In this document: one piece after another, positions 30,801 through 37,861 of the stretch
How the letters are laid out: every line of letters starts with the position of its first letter
Position numbering within the stretch: the stretch's first letter is position 1
Source of the DNA: Stentor coeruleus
Lineage: Eukaryota > Ciliophora > Heterotrichea > Heterotrichida > Stentoridae
Direction of reading: 5' to 3'
Assembly: GCA_001970955.1 (NCBI GenBank)
Contig: MPUH01000733.1
Location: 1 to 37,861, forward strand
DNA: 37,861 nucleotides
Notes under the pieces: generated by a model
Database searches by the model: none
Told to the model about the DNA's origin: nothing
Seen by the model: only the letters and a program-made list of their open reading frames with translations
Made by a program: the position numbers and the translations under genes

Positions 30801-30850
30801 TTGATGTATGAAGATATAAGTGGGCAGATAATCTCAAAAGAACTTGACAT
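27821..30850 (-). CDS. WD40-repeat protein fused to six-helix TRP-like channel domain, 1009 aa
   Basis: Residues ~30-560 are a WD40 propeller region. The clearest blades are LIGHEDVVLCIHVIDDAICA...DYNIRLWNY (358-390) and LRGHIAGVLSLTT...LDHTVKIWLW (399-430). Residues ~565-735 are helical with an ankyrin-like look (HIEKAISEGCALFTSSIQNN), as before many TRP channels. Six hydrophobic segments follow: ~746-765, 769-790, 798-816, 825-846, 863-885 and 898-918. A ~90-residue Lys-rich cytosolic tail ends the protein. The topology fits the ion-transport superfamily (TRP/polycystin-like), but the S5-S6 linker is only ~15 residues (YELTIQNFKWHILNN), short for a pore helix and filter, so conduction is uncertain. 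The start is the first ATG. Divergent from a GPCR gene, 259 bp away. Confidence 0.85.
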   Translation of the reverse strand: MSSSFEIICPLISSYIKELLPAPISLPSSLTDFQFISSERELIGTTRTGHCIHFNVYSRVFKKTRISSRSLYRAILYQNDSMVILQESRAVHLVEVSTLYIKKSAFLDTRKQKIVHIWLSPDEKFILCTLNRGNVIRWNIDDMKDYKVIISDKEVLCVGITSDFLLVVGYENRISLYGLGMEKLAERKIDMDSIFKLKFSNTGKFIIAFNVTQAVGMYKNKLEICFKYQGEGEIFDCEFSKDEKYLILLDDQRSLVFIDIPFGEKLLKIPMLTDIKKLWITRDNTKIFVMSTDHLLTLKFPKSSHILSYENLPFLDDVPNENTNFIKVQSLSKDVSIQAGYSPVIYVWSSLTKRTLKLIGHEDVVLCIHVIDDAICASGSNDYNIRLWNYREGSLIGLLRGHIAGVLSLTTVDKYMISASLDHTVKIWLWEQISLFHTITFDNIVVGVTCWNNTIIAATPDVVYLWDLQGFGMMASKTLGCEIDCAKLAYDGKKILVNKVKGFFIDNPLWSNDINVWGDAGVYEYAHYVQEILSNQEPEYFSLANKSVIMPFKINVLHLYAFKDMSLHIEKAISEGCALFTSSIQNNPLTLALCYKFHNSCISIISTAFKYQHYPCQFSILDFQDLQSLNLLHTSEINKLYDMLWHPSLTALCMYTDNKAKLPKFVLSESPLIDFESLQKDFTETYSGIELGFYTCKVLLPLKSGTYESIQFLESILKSHHSIYSSELIKNIILYKWDQIQKLFFIQGAIYLSYFIFLVISALYMSSQEILVIVNILSTFVSFWMIYKIFVTMNLTGWHILDIFRLLILTVYTIETFSDTKTEIELVITFVVLLSTIQGLYYFYLFTSTRLIVKNVVKAMMRFTTFVTIIIYLLGTLALILLASGYELTIQNFKWHILNNYFVTLISVIMFCLLLGLSSYKYNLHKDLFERLKIIVDKEKMLVWKRNKISMKYFQACCRVEIISESKTKKSLKYGENINVTNKSYLESLDTYGKFLKRVEKYAKRIYNS

Positions 30851-31109
30851 TTAAGTTTATTTTGAATATATGAAAATGATATGAGGATTTTATAAGTTTT
30901 GGTTAAGTATTATTATATTTAGAAAGATTTAGATTGACTAATATCATTTGAAAAATCTAAAATCATTCAAAACTACTTTTATATTTGTTTTAGCACTTAA
31001 TCTTTATAGCTATAAGTTTCTAAAGGTTTTGATAGTATTTAAAATGTATTTAACTCTTATATACAATATTATTAAATACTATAAATCCATATATTAGCTA
31101 CACTCATAA
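30851..31109. promoter_or_regulatory. Divergent promoter of WD40-channel and GPCR genes
   Basis: 259 bp of AT-rich DNA between two divergent start codons. Both promoters must lie here. No specific element is recognisable. Confidence 0.45.
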
Positions 31110-32009
31110 ATGACTACAAGTGAAAACCAAAGAAAACTAATCTATATAGCTAACGCCACAACATCAGGTCTAAGTCTTTCAGGGTGCTGTTTTATCTTAC
31201 TTATGTTCATAAGCTTCAAAGACCTTCGAAAATCTGGCTTTAAACTCATATTCATCCTCGGAATATTCGATATTTTGAATTGCATTTCTTTATTAATCCC
31301 GACTTATCACACAAGTAACGGGAACTTCGACTGTCAAACTCAAGCAATTCTCTTAAATTTTTCATCATTTTGTGGAGTATTATGGACAACAATTATAGCC
31401 CTATGTCTCAAAAAAGTTATAGTAGAAAATCAAAGTTCAATAAATGGATTAATCAGCAAATCACTTTGTATAACAGTATTTCTTGGTTTAGTTTGTACTA
31501 TAATTCCATGGGTATTAGATGCTTATGGGACAACAGCAGGATGGTGTTGGATAAAATTATCAAAGTCTACAAGTGAATGGGTTATATTGAGAATTTGTCT
31601 TTTTTTCATTCCTTTGCTTGTTTCTATTGCTGTGAATTTCTATTTTTATGCAAATGTTAAAAAGGTTCTTTATCTTATGACAACATCGCAAGAACAAAAG
31701 AAAATTAATATGAAGTTATATAGAAAACTGAATTTGTACCCTTTTATACTTATTTTGTGTTATTTTCCTTATATAATAAAACAAGGATTAGAGATTACGA
31801 GTTTGAACCAGGAAATATATGAGTTTCCTTTTACTATGGCTGTTGGTGTATTGAGGGCTGGTCATGGGTTGCTTAATTGCTTAATTTATGGTTTTACAGG
31901 AAAAGTTAGAGGGAAAATAAGACTTATATTGGAAAATTTTAAGATTTTGAAAAAACAACAAAAACTCATAGAGGATACTAGAAAAAGTAGTTCTACAGCA
32001 ATTCAGTAG
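31110..32009 (+). CDS. Seven-TM receptor, cAMP-receptor-like (cAR/GPR1) family, 299 aa
   Basis: Seven hydrophobic helices can be placed. The N-terminal part (GLSLSGCCFILLMFISFKDL, then LIFILGIFDILNCISLL) and the linked Cys pair C75 (FDCQTQA) and C146 (GWCWI) match the Dictyostelium cAMP-receptor-like class of GPCRs, which is also common in ciliates. Intracellular loop 3 is basic (EQKKINMKLYRKLN). The last helix ends GHGLLNCLIYGFTGKVRGKI, analogous to the helix 7/8 boundary in this class. It should be a plasma-membrane receptor signalling through G proteins or other effectors; the ligand is unknown. No N-terminal signal peptide is needed or seen. Shares an upstream region with the WD40-channel gene. 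Confidence 0.9.
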   Translation: MTTSENQRKLIYIANATTSGLSLSGCCFILLMFISFKDLRKSGFKLIFILGIFDILNCISLLIPTYHTSNGNFDCQTQAILLNFSSFCGVLWTTIIALCLKKVIVENQSSINGLISKSLCITVFLGLVCTIIPWVLDAYGTTAGWCWIKLSKSTSEWVILRICLFFIPLLVSIAVNFYFYANVKKVLYLMTTSQEQKKINMKLYRKLNLYPFILILCYFPYIIKQGLEITSLNQEIYEFPFTMAVGVLRAGHGLLNCLIYGFTGKVRGKIRLILENFKILKKQQKLIEDTRKSSSTAIQ

Positions 32010-32509
32010 AGATATTTATTTGTATTTTAACATAGAGTTTTATATTGATTTAGGTTATATATGAAATATTTTATATGATTTATTTTAATGTAAAATACAT
32101 AAATTTACAATATTCATCCTTTTATCATTTTTTAGTATTAATTCTTAAAGAAATTACTTGAATATATATGCTATATGGGTTTTCAATATAATTTCTTAAT
32201 ATTGTGTATTTAATTAATAGTGATTTCTATAAAATCTCTTATTTCCCTAGTTGCTACTACCAAAAACATAACCTCTCTAGTTAATTAGAACTTCATTATA
32301 AATTTTCATAAATCCTTGTACAAACTCTTAGATTTCCCACCAATAAAAGATATCATGCACAATTTATTTCTAATATTTCCAGACCTTCTAATTTCAGTAA
32401 TGCATATATATCATCTAGATTGCTTTAAAATACTAATAATTTTTTGATTAATTAACTTTATCTCAATATGATAAATCTATGAAAGTTTCATAAAAGAATT
32501 CTTATATAA
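32010..32509. other. Spacer, no gene seen
   Basis: AT-rich, turning C-rich and G-poor at about 32230-32400 ahead of the ankyrin gene, the usual 5' flank composition here. Confidence 0.5.
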
Positions 32510-34135
32510 ATGGAAGAAAGTAAAGATTTTGAAGGAAGCGACTATGAAGATGAAAATCACGAACTGACTCCTGAAGATTTAGAAGAACTTGGAAAATCAT
32601 TAATAAAAAGCTCAGCTAATGGTAATGAACTTGAAGTAACTTCTCTGATTAAAAGGAAAGCTAATGTGAACTATTTAGATAAAAAAGGCTGGTCATCTCT
32701 GATGTGGGCTTCAGCTCAAGGCCATGCAAATGTTGTAAGACTATTAATCGATAACGGAGCAATAGTAGCAACCCCTGAACAAACTGAGAAATCATCAAAT
32801 ACAGGTATAAACACACCTTTGCACTGGGCAACATTCAATGGGCATATCGAAGTTATCTGGTTACTAATAAAAAAAAACTTAAACTACAATGAAGTGGATA
32901 AATTTGGAAACAATTGCATTCATCATGCAGTAGCGAGTTCTCGAGTAGATATCCTTGAAACCTTCTTAGCATTTGGAGTAGCAGCTGATCATAAAAATTC
33001 TCGAGGACATCAACCAGTTCAACTAACAAGTGATCCATATATAAAAAGAATGTTATTAACAGCAATAGGAGCTAAAAAGTGTATAAAATGTAAATCCCCA
33101 TTTGATTTAAGAAACACTAGACATCTTTGTCAAGTATGCAAAAATTATTTCTGTAGTAACTGTAAAATTACTACATGGATGTTTATAAATGCAGAGTCAA
33201 AAGAAGAAGATAAACCGGTATGTAGATGTAATGATTGTCAAGCGCAAATCGATAAAGCAGAGATTGAAATGAATGAAAAAATTTCTATGAATTTATATGG
33301 CGATTTGGATTTAGCAATAAAACTTATTAAAGACAAAAATATTACAGTTGACCCCAAGCTTTTAGAAAAAGCAAAGAAAGAGCATGAAAGGTTGAAAATT
33401 GAAGAAAAAATTGAACGTTATATAGACTCTCTTGCTTATATAGAAAACTATAAGATAATACAAAAATGTGTTTATACTTTAAAGAGCATGCTTGAAGAAG
33501 CAGAAAAACAAGGGGTGGAAATAGACAATAGAATAAACGATAGGGCTAAAAAGGAAATAGAAAGATTGATAAGTGAGAGAAATTTACGTTATCAAGTTGA
33601 TATAACAAATCCATCTGAAGCATCAAGTCAAACTGTTATGATATTAGAAGATTTATGTACTGTGGCTGAAGAAAATTTAGTTGGAGCAGAATATATAGAT
33701 GCAGCTAAGGTTATTGTTTTGAAAATGAAAGAAAATATTGAAGCTCATTATATATTAAGATTGTTTTTAGATTATCCAGTAAGAGATTATCCTGAACCTG
33801 TACAAGTTGATTCACGAGGGAGAAAAATTCCTCCTAAGACCCCTCCAGCGCCTAAAGAAGAAACTAAAAAAAATACTAGAAAAAAAAAAGAACCGAAATT
33901 CTTAGTCCCAGATTGGGCGATAGAACTTTCTGCTTTAACATCTCAAGTTGAAAGTTTAGATAAATTGATGAAAAAGTTTCAGCATTTAGAATTGGATAAT
34001 GATTTCATGGATCAAGCCAAGGAGAACTTGGTAAGGATGAGAAAAGAAATTAAGTTTAGACAGCAGCAGGAAGAAGAACAAAAGCTTTTGGCTGAGAAAA
34101 AAGCTGCAGAGAAGAAAAAAAATAAAAATAAGTAG
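32510..34135 (+). CDS. Ankyrin-repeat protein with FYVE-like zinc finger and coiled-coil tail, 541 aa
   Basis: An acidic N-terminus leads to four ankyrin repeats (~30-165; GWSSLMWASAQGHANVVRLL and NTPLHWATFNGHIEVIWLLI are textbook). A zinc finger of FYVE spacing follows at 191-243, with eight cysteines in four CxxC pairs (191/194, 207/210, 215/218, 240/243). The usual PI3P-binding RRHHCRxCG is here TRHLCQVCK, so lipid binding is doubtful. Residues ~245-440 are helical and charged, a Pro/Lys-rich linker follows, and the tail is a Glu/Lys coiled coil (EEEQKLLAEKKAAEKKKNK). It is probably a cytosolic adaptor on endosomes, cytoskeleton or axoneme; which one is not visible. The frame is clean and has no introns. 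Confidence 0.88.
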   Translation: MEESKDFEGSDYEDENHELTPEDLEELGKSLIKSSANGNELEVTSLIKRKANVNYLDKKGWSSLMWASAQGHANVVRLLIDNGAIVATPEQTEKSSNTGINTPLHWATFNGHIEVIWLLIKKNLNYNEVDKFGNNCIHHAVASSRVDILETFLAFGVAADHKNSRGHQPVQLTSDPYIKRMLLTAIGAKKCIKCKSPFDLRNTRHLCQVCKNYFCSNCKITTWMFINAESKEEDKPVCRCNDCQAQIDKAEIEMNEKISMNLYGDLDLAIKLIKDKNITVDPKLLEKAKKEHERLKIEEKIERYIDSLAYIENYKIIQKCVYTLKSMLEEAEKQGVEIDNRINDRAKKEIERLISERNLRYQVDITNPSEASSQTVMILEDLCTVAEENLVGAEYIDAAKVIVLKMKENIEAHYILRLFLDYPVRDYPEPVQVDSRGRKIPPKTPPAPKEETKKNTRKKKEPKFLVPDWAIELSALTSQVESLDKLMKKFQHLELDNDFMDQAKENLVRMRKEIKFRQQQEEEQKLLAEKKAAEKKKNKNK

Positions 34136-34650
34136 ATTTGATTGTAATATTAAGAAATAATAGAAGGTGGGATTAGACCTTAGCTGATTTACTACAAAAT
34201 CGAATTTTTGCATATCGCTTTCATCTAAGCCTTTTAAAGTCATTTTTTTATTCTCAGTTGTGATATGATTGATTGAAGCTAAGAATTTTTAGTATTCAAG
34301 GCCATACTCTAATGTTCATTATAATATTCTGCTTTGTTTGCAGATTCTTGAAAAAATCTTCAATAAATGATTTATCAGACTTGGGTCAATTTGGTCTTTT
34401 AACTATATAATATAAAGAAAATATAATAGGTTTATGAATAAAAATCCTTGCATAGTTAACTGAATATGTATCTTCTTTATTATTTTTTATCTTTTTTAGA
34501 ATCTTGCTTAACTTTAATTTTTTATATAGCTGAATTTGAATACTTTTCCAATGAGTGACCAATATAAAAGCATAGTCTCTAGAATAAATATTTACCTTAT
34601 TGAATATTTAAAAGATTAATACTTTATGATTCAATCTACTCAGATATTTA
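34136..34650. other. Convergent spacer containing an eroded coding remnant
   Basis: Lies between the ends of the ankyrin/FYVE-like and RING genes. The first half holds the minus-strand remnant described separately. The second half is AT-rich and empty. Confidence 0.5.
34163..34400 (-). pseudogene. Possible gene remnant, family unknown
   Basis: The minus strand reads protein-like in two frames: SDKSFIEDFFKNLQTKQN (about 34330-34390), then GLEY, an in-frame TAA, and KFLASINHITTENKK running into MTLKGLDESDMQKFDFVV and NQLRSNP (ending near 34163). A stop and a frame change break it, and no 15-nt intron repairs it. I cannot name the family. Confidence 0.35.
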
Positions 34651-35811
34651 TTATGACTCATTTTTTACTAATAACTGATTTTTGCAGGAAGGACAAAGTG
34701 GCTTAAGATTAAGCCACTTATCAATACATTCTGTATGAAACGCATGCCCACAGTTGAAAATCCGAGTCATACTGTTTGTATTAAAATCTTCAAAGCATAT
34801 CGAGCAAGTATAGCAATTTAAAGTTTGCATCCATTGAGTCTCTGGATAAGTAATCATTATATCTTGTGCTATACGTTTAATTTCTTGTTCACGATTCCAT
34901 TTAGTATAGAACTTATATATTCTGCAGATTATAATAATCAAAATTATAATCACACTTAATCCTGCTGCAAAAGATATTGAAACAATCTCATTCACCCCAA
35001 TATTTGAAGAAGAATTTTTTTCTTTGCAATAAATCTGAGCATTACAATCTTCTAAACTGTCACAAAAAAAATTAACAAAAGTATAAATCTGACTACTTGA
35101 AAAATTTAACTCATCTCCAGTATTAAAATAAAAAGATTTCTGATAGTCAGCTAGGCTTGGTAAATTATCTGTGGAATTTGAGCTTTTAAAAAAAGCAAAT
35201 AATTCTCCAGAAGTTTTATTTTTAACTGAAATCGATAGTTTTTTATTATCTTTCAAAAGCACAAAAAATGCTAGCCATGCATTTGGTGAAAGACTCAAGT
35301 TTATTTTTTTATTTAAAGCTAACTCTGATATACCCATAGCACAATCTAGACCTATAAACCCTTTGCTACATATACAACCTTCATCAGAGCACTTCCCGTT
35401 ATTATTGCAATTATTTGGACAATAAGCAGTTGGCTTGTTGATTATTTTAACATCGAAACTATCTTCACTAATATAATCGCATAAAAGCAAGGAAATATAT
35501 AAACTTTCTGATTTAACTTGTGCTGGATTTACTACAATTAACGATGATTCGTTCATAAAAATCCAAGAATTTGCAGAAGAGAAGTCGTTATCACTAGTCC
35601 ATTCTTGACTTGTTGCATTGTATATCACTTGTGTGAAATTAGAGTATTTTGCAAGGACAATATACTGAAAATGTTTTTGAAGAGAATTCACTTGGATTAT
35701 TGTATTTATGTGAGGTATCAATGGTGGGATGACTGAAATTTGTGAGGTTCTAGTGGAAGTTGTGCACTTTGAATAAGCAGCTGTGAATAATAGCAAAAGC
35801 AACATATGCAT
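34651..35811 (-). CDS. EGF-TM-RING-H2 membrane E3 ubiquitin ligase, 386 aa
   Basis: A signal peptide (MHMLLLLLFTAAYSK) begins a luminal or extracellular domain of ~270 residues with potential N-glycosylation sites. An EGF-like module sits at 131-157 (CPNNCNNNGKCSDEGCICSK, then GFIGLDC). A single TM helix (~277-298, AAGLSVIIILIIIIC) and a short basic stretch precede a canonical RING-H2 at 336-376 with ligands C336, C339, C354, H356, H359, C362, C373 and C376 (CSICFEDF; CGHAFHTECIDKWL; CPSC). The layout is like PA-TM-RING ligases, which ubiquitinate membrane cargo in endosomes, but with EGF in place of, or in addition to, a PA domain. Single-gene unit; substrates unknown. Confidence 0.92.
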   Translation of the reverse strand: MHMLLLLLFTAAYSKCTTSTRTSQISVIPPLIPHINTIIQVNSLQKHFQYIVLAKYSNFTQVIYNATSQEWTSDNDFSSANSWIFMNESSLIVVNPAQVKSESLYISLLLCDYISEDSFDVKIINKPTAYCPNNCNNNGKCSDEGCICSKGFIGLDCAMGISELALNKKINLSLSPNAWLAFFVLLKDNKKLSISVKNKTSGELFAFFKSSNSTDNLPSLADYQKSFYFNTGDELNFSSSQIYTFVNFFCDSLEDCNAQIYCKEKNSSSNIGVNEIVSISFAAGLSVIIILIIIICRIYKFYTKWNREQEIKRIAQDIMITYPETQWMQTLNCYTCSICFEDFNTNSMTRIFNCGHAFHTECIDKWLNLKPLCPSCKNQLLVKNES

Positions 35812-36084
35812 TTATACTAGTAAAAAACAGAGATGATTTAGATTTGATAATTAGAAAATAACAAAAAGCTTTGGACAGAAAATATTTTAGCCTGACCCTG
35901 AGATATTAATCTGAGCTTATAAGAAGCAAAATTTTTTTTATTCATATTTAACTGCTAGGCTTTTTAGATTAAGGCAATCTTTTTAATCCTGCTTTTGTAA
36001 CACTAAATTTTTTATAATAACAACAAAAATCTTCGGAAATAAAAATTCATGTTCCATATCAATTATTTATAAAGACTATCTCAT

Positions 36085-36214
36085 CTATTTATTAACTTTA
36101 CCAAGTTTAGGGGGCTGCGCTTGATATCCTTCAGTAGAAACCTTCTCAAAACCAGGCACATATTTCTATTTGTGTATGAAATATAAAGTGTAATGCTCAG
36201 TGTTTATATAATAA
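36085..36214 (-). pseudogene. Orphan C-terminal coding fragment
   Basis: The minus strand reads EHYTLYFIHK, an in-frame TAG (36166-36168), then KYVPGFEKVSTEGYQAQPP and KLGKVNK before a TAG at 36085. The composition is clearly protein-like and unlike spacer. No 15-nt intron ends at the internal TAG (no GT at the right distance). No family recognised. Either a decayed gene end or the last exon of a gene with an unusual intron. Confidence 0.4.
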
Positions 36215-36283
36215 TAGAAGCTTATCTGATTAAAAAAGATATTTAAGGCTCCTCGAAGTTATCATTATGATAGACATTGATAA

Positions 36284-36430
36284 AATCCTGAATTATTTAT
36301 GTACTAGCTAACCTATAATATGCAAACTAATAATCTGATTAAAGATGCAATGACAAGAGATAAATTTAGCCTTATGTCCACTTACTTATCGATTAGATTG
36401 CCTGATAATAAAAATACGCTTTTAAGGTAA
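36284..36430 (+). mobile_element. Possible decayed PiggyBac-type transposase fragment
   Basis: Plus-strand 36284-36430 reads NPELFMY, TAG (36305-36307), LTYNMQTNNLIKDAMTRDKF and SLMSTYLSIRLPDN, then TAA at 36428. DAMTRDKF...L...DN matches the conserved MSRDRFxxILRxLHFxDN block of PiggyBac-derived transposases, and those proteins have P-x-L-x-x-YW just before it, so the TAG sits where Trp (TGG) is expected. Only this block is seen, without the DDE residues or termini, so the call is tentative. Confidence 0.35.
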
Positions 36431-36678
36431 AAAAATTTCTTCACTGATGAATGAATTAGGTAATTACATTATAAAATCAACTACTCTCAAAATGAAACTT
36501 TATTATTACATCAAAGAGTTCAAAAGTGAAAATATTTAATAATTTAGTATTCTCACCACACCTAAAATCATATATATAAATTTCAGCATACTCTTCTTAT
36601 CATAGCTCATAACTCACATCTTATAATAATTTCCAATATTATTCTTTGAAAATTTAACTGATTTTACAGGAAAAAATA

Positions 36679-37254
36679 TTAATAATCATCATTGTTTAAG
36701 TAATTTAAAGACCCAGTAGTGAACTCAGATGACTCCATACTTGAATGCACTTCTGGGATATGATGAAGGTTATCTTGTTGCTCTGGGTTACTTCCAAATG
36801 TGATTTTCGTGGTATTATATAAGGGTCTATGTTTTTTTATAGAAATTCTCCTAGGTTCAGGTAAGACAACTTCACAGTAATACATTTTAGGAGATACTTT
36901 TTTCTCTATATGGATACTTTTCGGAGAGTAGTACTGTTTTTTTAGTCGTTGGGGTTCTATTTTAGTTTGATATACTTTTTTGTAAGTATAAGAAGTAGTG
37001 CTTGGGCGTATATTAAGTGGTCTTTCCATCACTGAAAAATAAGCCCTTTTTTTGTGATTTTTAGGGGTTGAGAGAACTGGAGGACCTTCAGGAATCACAG
37101 GTTTAGTGCTAATAGCAAAAATACTCGGCCGAGTATGCATTTCTTGGCACGCTTTAGGCATTATAGAGTGGACAAGACTTCGAGATAATGAAGGGAGTCT
37201 TATGAACTTGGGATGACCTGGAATAAGCTCTAGGTTTACTACTTTGGAATCCAT
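36679..37254 (-). CDS. Hypothetical basic protein, 191 aa
   Basis: No domain recognised. Basic, Pro/Ser/Tyr-rich and probably disordered, with repeated short Lys/Arg-Tyr patches (TSYTYKKVYQTKIEP, RLKKQYYSPKSIHIEKKVSP). The C-terminal ~35 residues are acidic and Ser-rich (EVHSSMESSEFTTG). Its ATG is only 17 bp from the ATG of the divergent EAPP gene, so each gene's promoter or leader must overlap the other's coding sequence, or one of the starts is wrong. The open frame is long for this AT content and reads as real protein, but evidence beyond that is thin. Confidence 0.65.
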   Translation of the reverse strand: MDSKVVNLELIPGHPKFIRLPSLSRSLVHSIMPKACQEMHTRPSIFAISTKPVIPEGPPVLSTPKNHKKRAYFSVMERPLNIRPSTTSYTYKKVYQTKIEPQRLKKQYYSPKSIHIEKKVSPKMYYCEVVLPEPRRISIKKHRPLYNTTKITFGSNPEQQDNLHHIPEVHSSMESSEFTTGSLNYLNNDDY

Positions 37255-37271
37255 TATTAAAAGAAATAAAT

Positions 37272-37700
37272 ATGCAAATAGATGTTGATGATGATTGGCA
37301 GCCTAATGAAAAGAAATTAGAAATTGTAGCTGTTGAAGCTGGAGATGAAAAATTCATGAATGAGCTTAAGAAAATTGATAAGGATATGGAATTATATGAT
37401 CCGATTAAAGATATGAAATATGAAAAGTGGGCTAAGAATAAGTTTGGAAAAGCTAGGAATGTTCTTTCTTGTCCTAAATGCTTTACTGAAATATGCTATG
37501 AAGCTGATATTGAAGATGGGAATTTTATTGCTAAAAAAACTGTGGGAACTGTTGTTGGGAATAGCTATCAGAAAACAAAAGATAATGAAATGTTCTTGAC
37601 TGTAGACTGTCAGGTTTGTGATTGCACTCTTGGTGTGTTAGATCCAACATCACATACATATCATCTTTTTCATGTTTTAGAAAGCACTGTATCCTTATGA
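37272..37700 (+). CDS. EAPP: EAPP-like (E2F-associated phosphoprotein family) zinc-binding protein, 142 aa
   Basis: The second half follows animal EAPP closely: MELYDPIKDMKYEKWAKNKF (39-58) matches the NDELLYDPxxDNxxQAWV block. LSCPKC (66-70) and VDCQVC (112-116) give the paired CxxC zinc ligands, and YHLFHVLES (130-138) matches the FHFFNVLAS end. Human EAPP binds E2F1-3 and modulates E2F-driven transcription, and is nuclear. The ciliate protein is half the human length (~285 aa) because the acidic N-terminus is nearly absent; only DVDDDW remains. That may mean a minimal ancestral form, or a missing upstream exon given that the start is 17 bp from a divergent ATG. Ends at TGA. Confidence 0.88.
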   Translation: MQIDVDDDWQPNEKKLEIVAVEAGDEKFMNELKKIDKDMELYDPIKDMKYEKWAKNKFGKARNVLSCPKCFTEICYEADIEDGNFIAKKTVGTVVGNSYQKTKDNEMFLTVDCQVCDCTLGVLDPTSHTYHLFHVLESTVSL

Positions 37701-37861
37701 GATTATTTACATAAAACATTACTTAAATAAGAATGATAATATAATTATTGAAGTTTGTACATATATTCTAGTTAAGATACTTAGTCTTTAATTCTTTTAG
37801 TTTAGATATGCATTTATCATGAAAATCATATTACTTATGCTTTCTCTTACCTATCTATAGC

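Larger units (their letters stand above)
35812..36678. other. Spacer with two possible eroded coding fragments
   Basis: 35812-36080 and 36440-36678 are AT-rich and empty. The middle (36085-36430) has a higher GC content and holds a minus-strand protein-like tail and a plus-strand PiggyBac-like fragment, both listed separately. Confidence 0.5.

Noticed and set aside
1..37861. tRNA genes, CRISPR arrays, rRNA
   Set aside because: I saw no T-loop-like GGTTCRAnYCC box with a matching cloverleaf, no regular spacer-repeat array and no rRNA core sequence.

Overview
The window looks like macronuclear DNA of a heterotrich ciliate close to Stentor. It is very AT-rich and packed with short genes on both strands. 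All three stop codons end genes, and no intact gene has an in-frame stop, so the code is the standard one. Three exact 15-nt introns are visible (GTAATTTTTATATAG, GTAAGGATTATTTAG and GTAAGCTTTATTTAG). Tiny introns plus the standard code are the known Stentor combination. The species is my inference.

Layout: 0-5 kb holds a disordered coiled-coil protein, a 2.5-kb gene-poor stretch and an R2R3 Myb gene. 5.6-7.6 kb is a frame-broken copy of the ribosome-assembly gene NOC1 (CEBPZ/Mak21). 7.8-11 kb is a spliced GH38 alpha-mannosidase relative that has lost its zinc ligands and nucleophile and carries a ~144-residue Asp/Glu tract before a C-terminal membrane anchor. 11-19 kb has an acylated LRR protein, a coiled-coil protein, a Cys-rich surface protein, an acylated PP2C phosphatase and a disordered protein. 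19.7-24.5 kb has a DP transcription factor, the ciliary-tip protein CEP104 and a CaMKK-like kinase with a spliced tail. 25.5-27.5 kb has a secreted protein made of two repeats with matching cysteine spacing, and a 79-residue spliced DPM2. 27.8-32 kb has a WD40 protein fused to a six-helix channel-like domain, divergent from a cAMP-receptor-like GPCR. 32.5-37.7 kb has an ankyrin/FYVE-like protein, an EGF-TM-RING-H2 ubiquitin ligase, a basic unknown and EAPP.

The genes do not form an operon. Loose themes are cilia and signalling (CEP104, CaMKK-like kinase, PP2C, GPCR, WD40-channel), secretory glycan work (DPM2, dead mannosidase) and E2F control (DP, EAPP, one perfect E2F-type site). Several spacers seem to hold eroded coding remnants, one of them PiggyBac-like. 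Three single Ns are each flanked by an exact direct repeat and are most likely contig joins. At a larger scale, the coding strand is C-rich at gene starts and G-rich at gene ends nearly everywhere.
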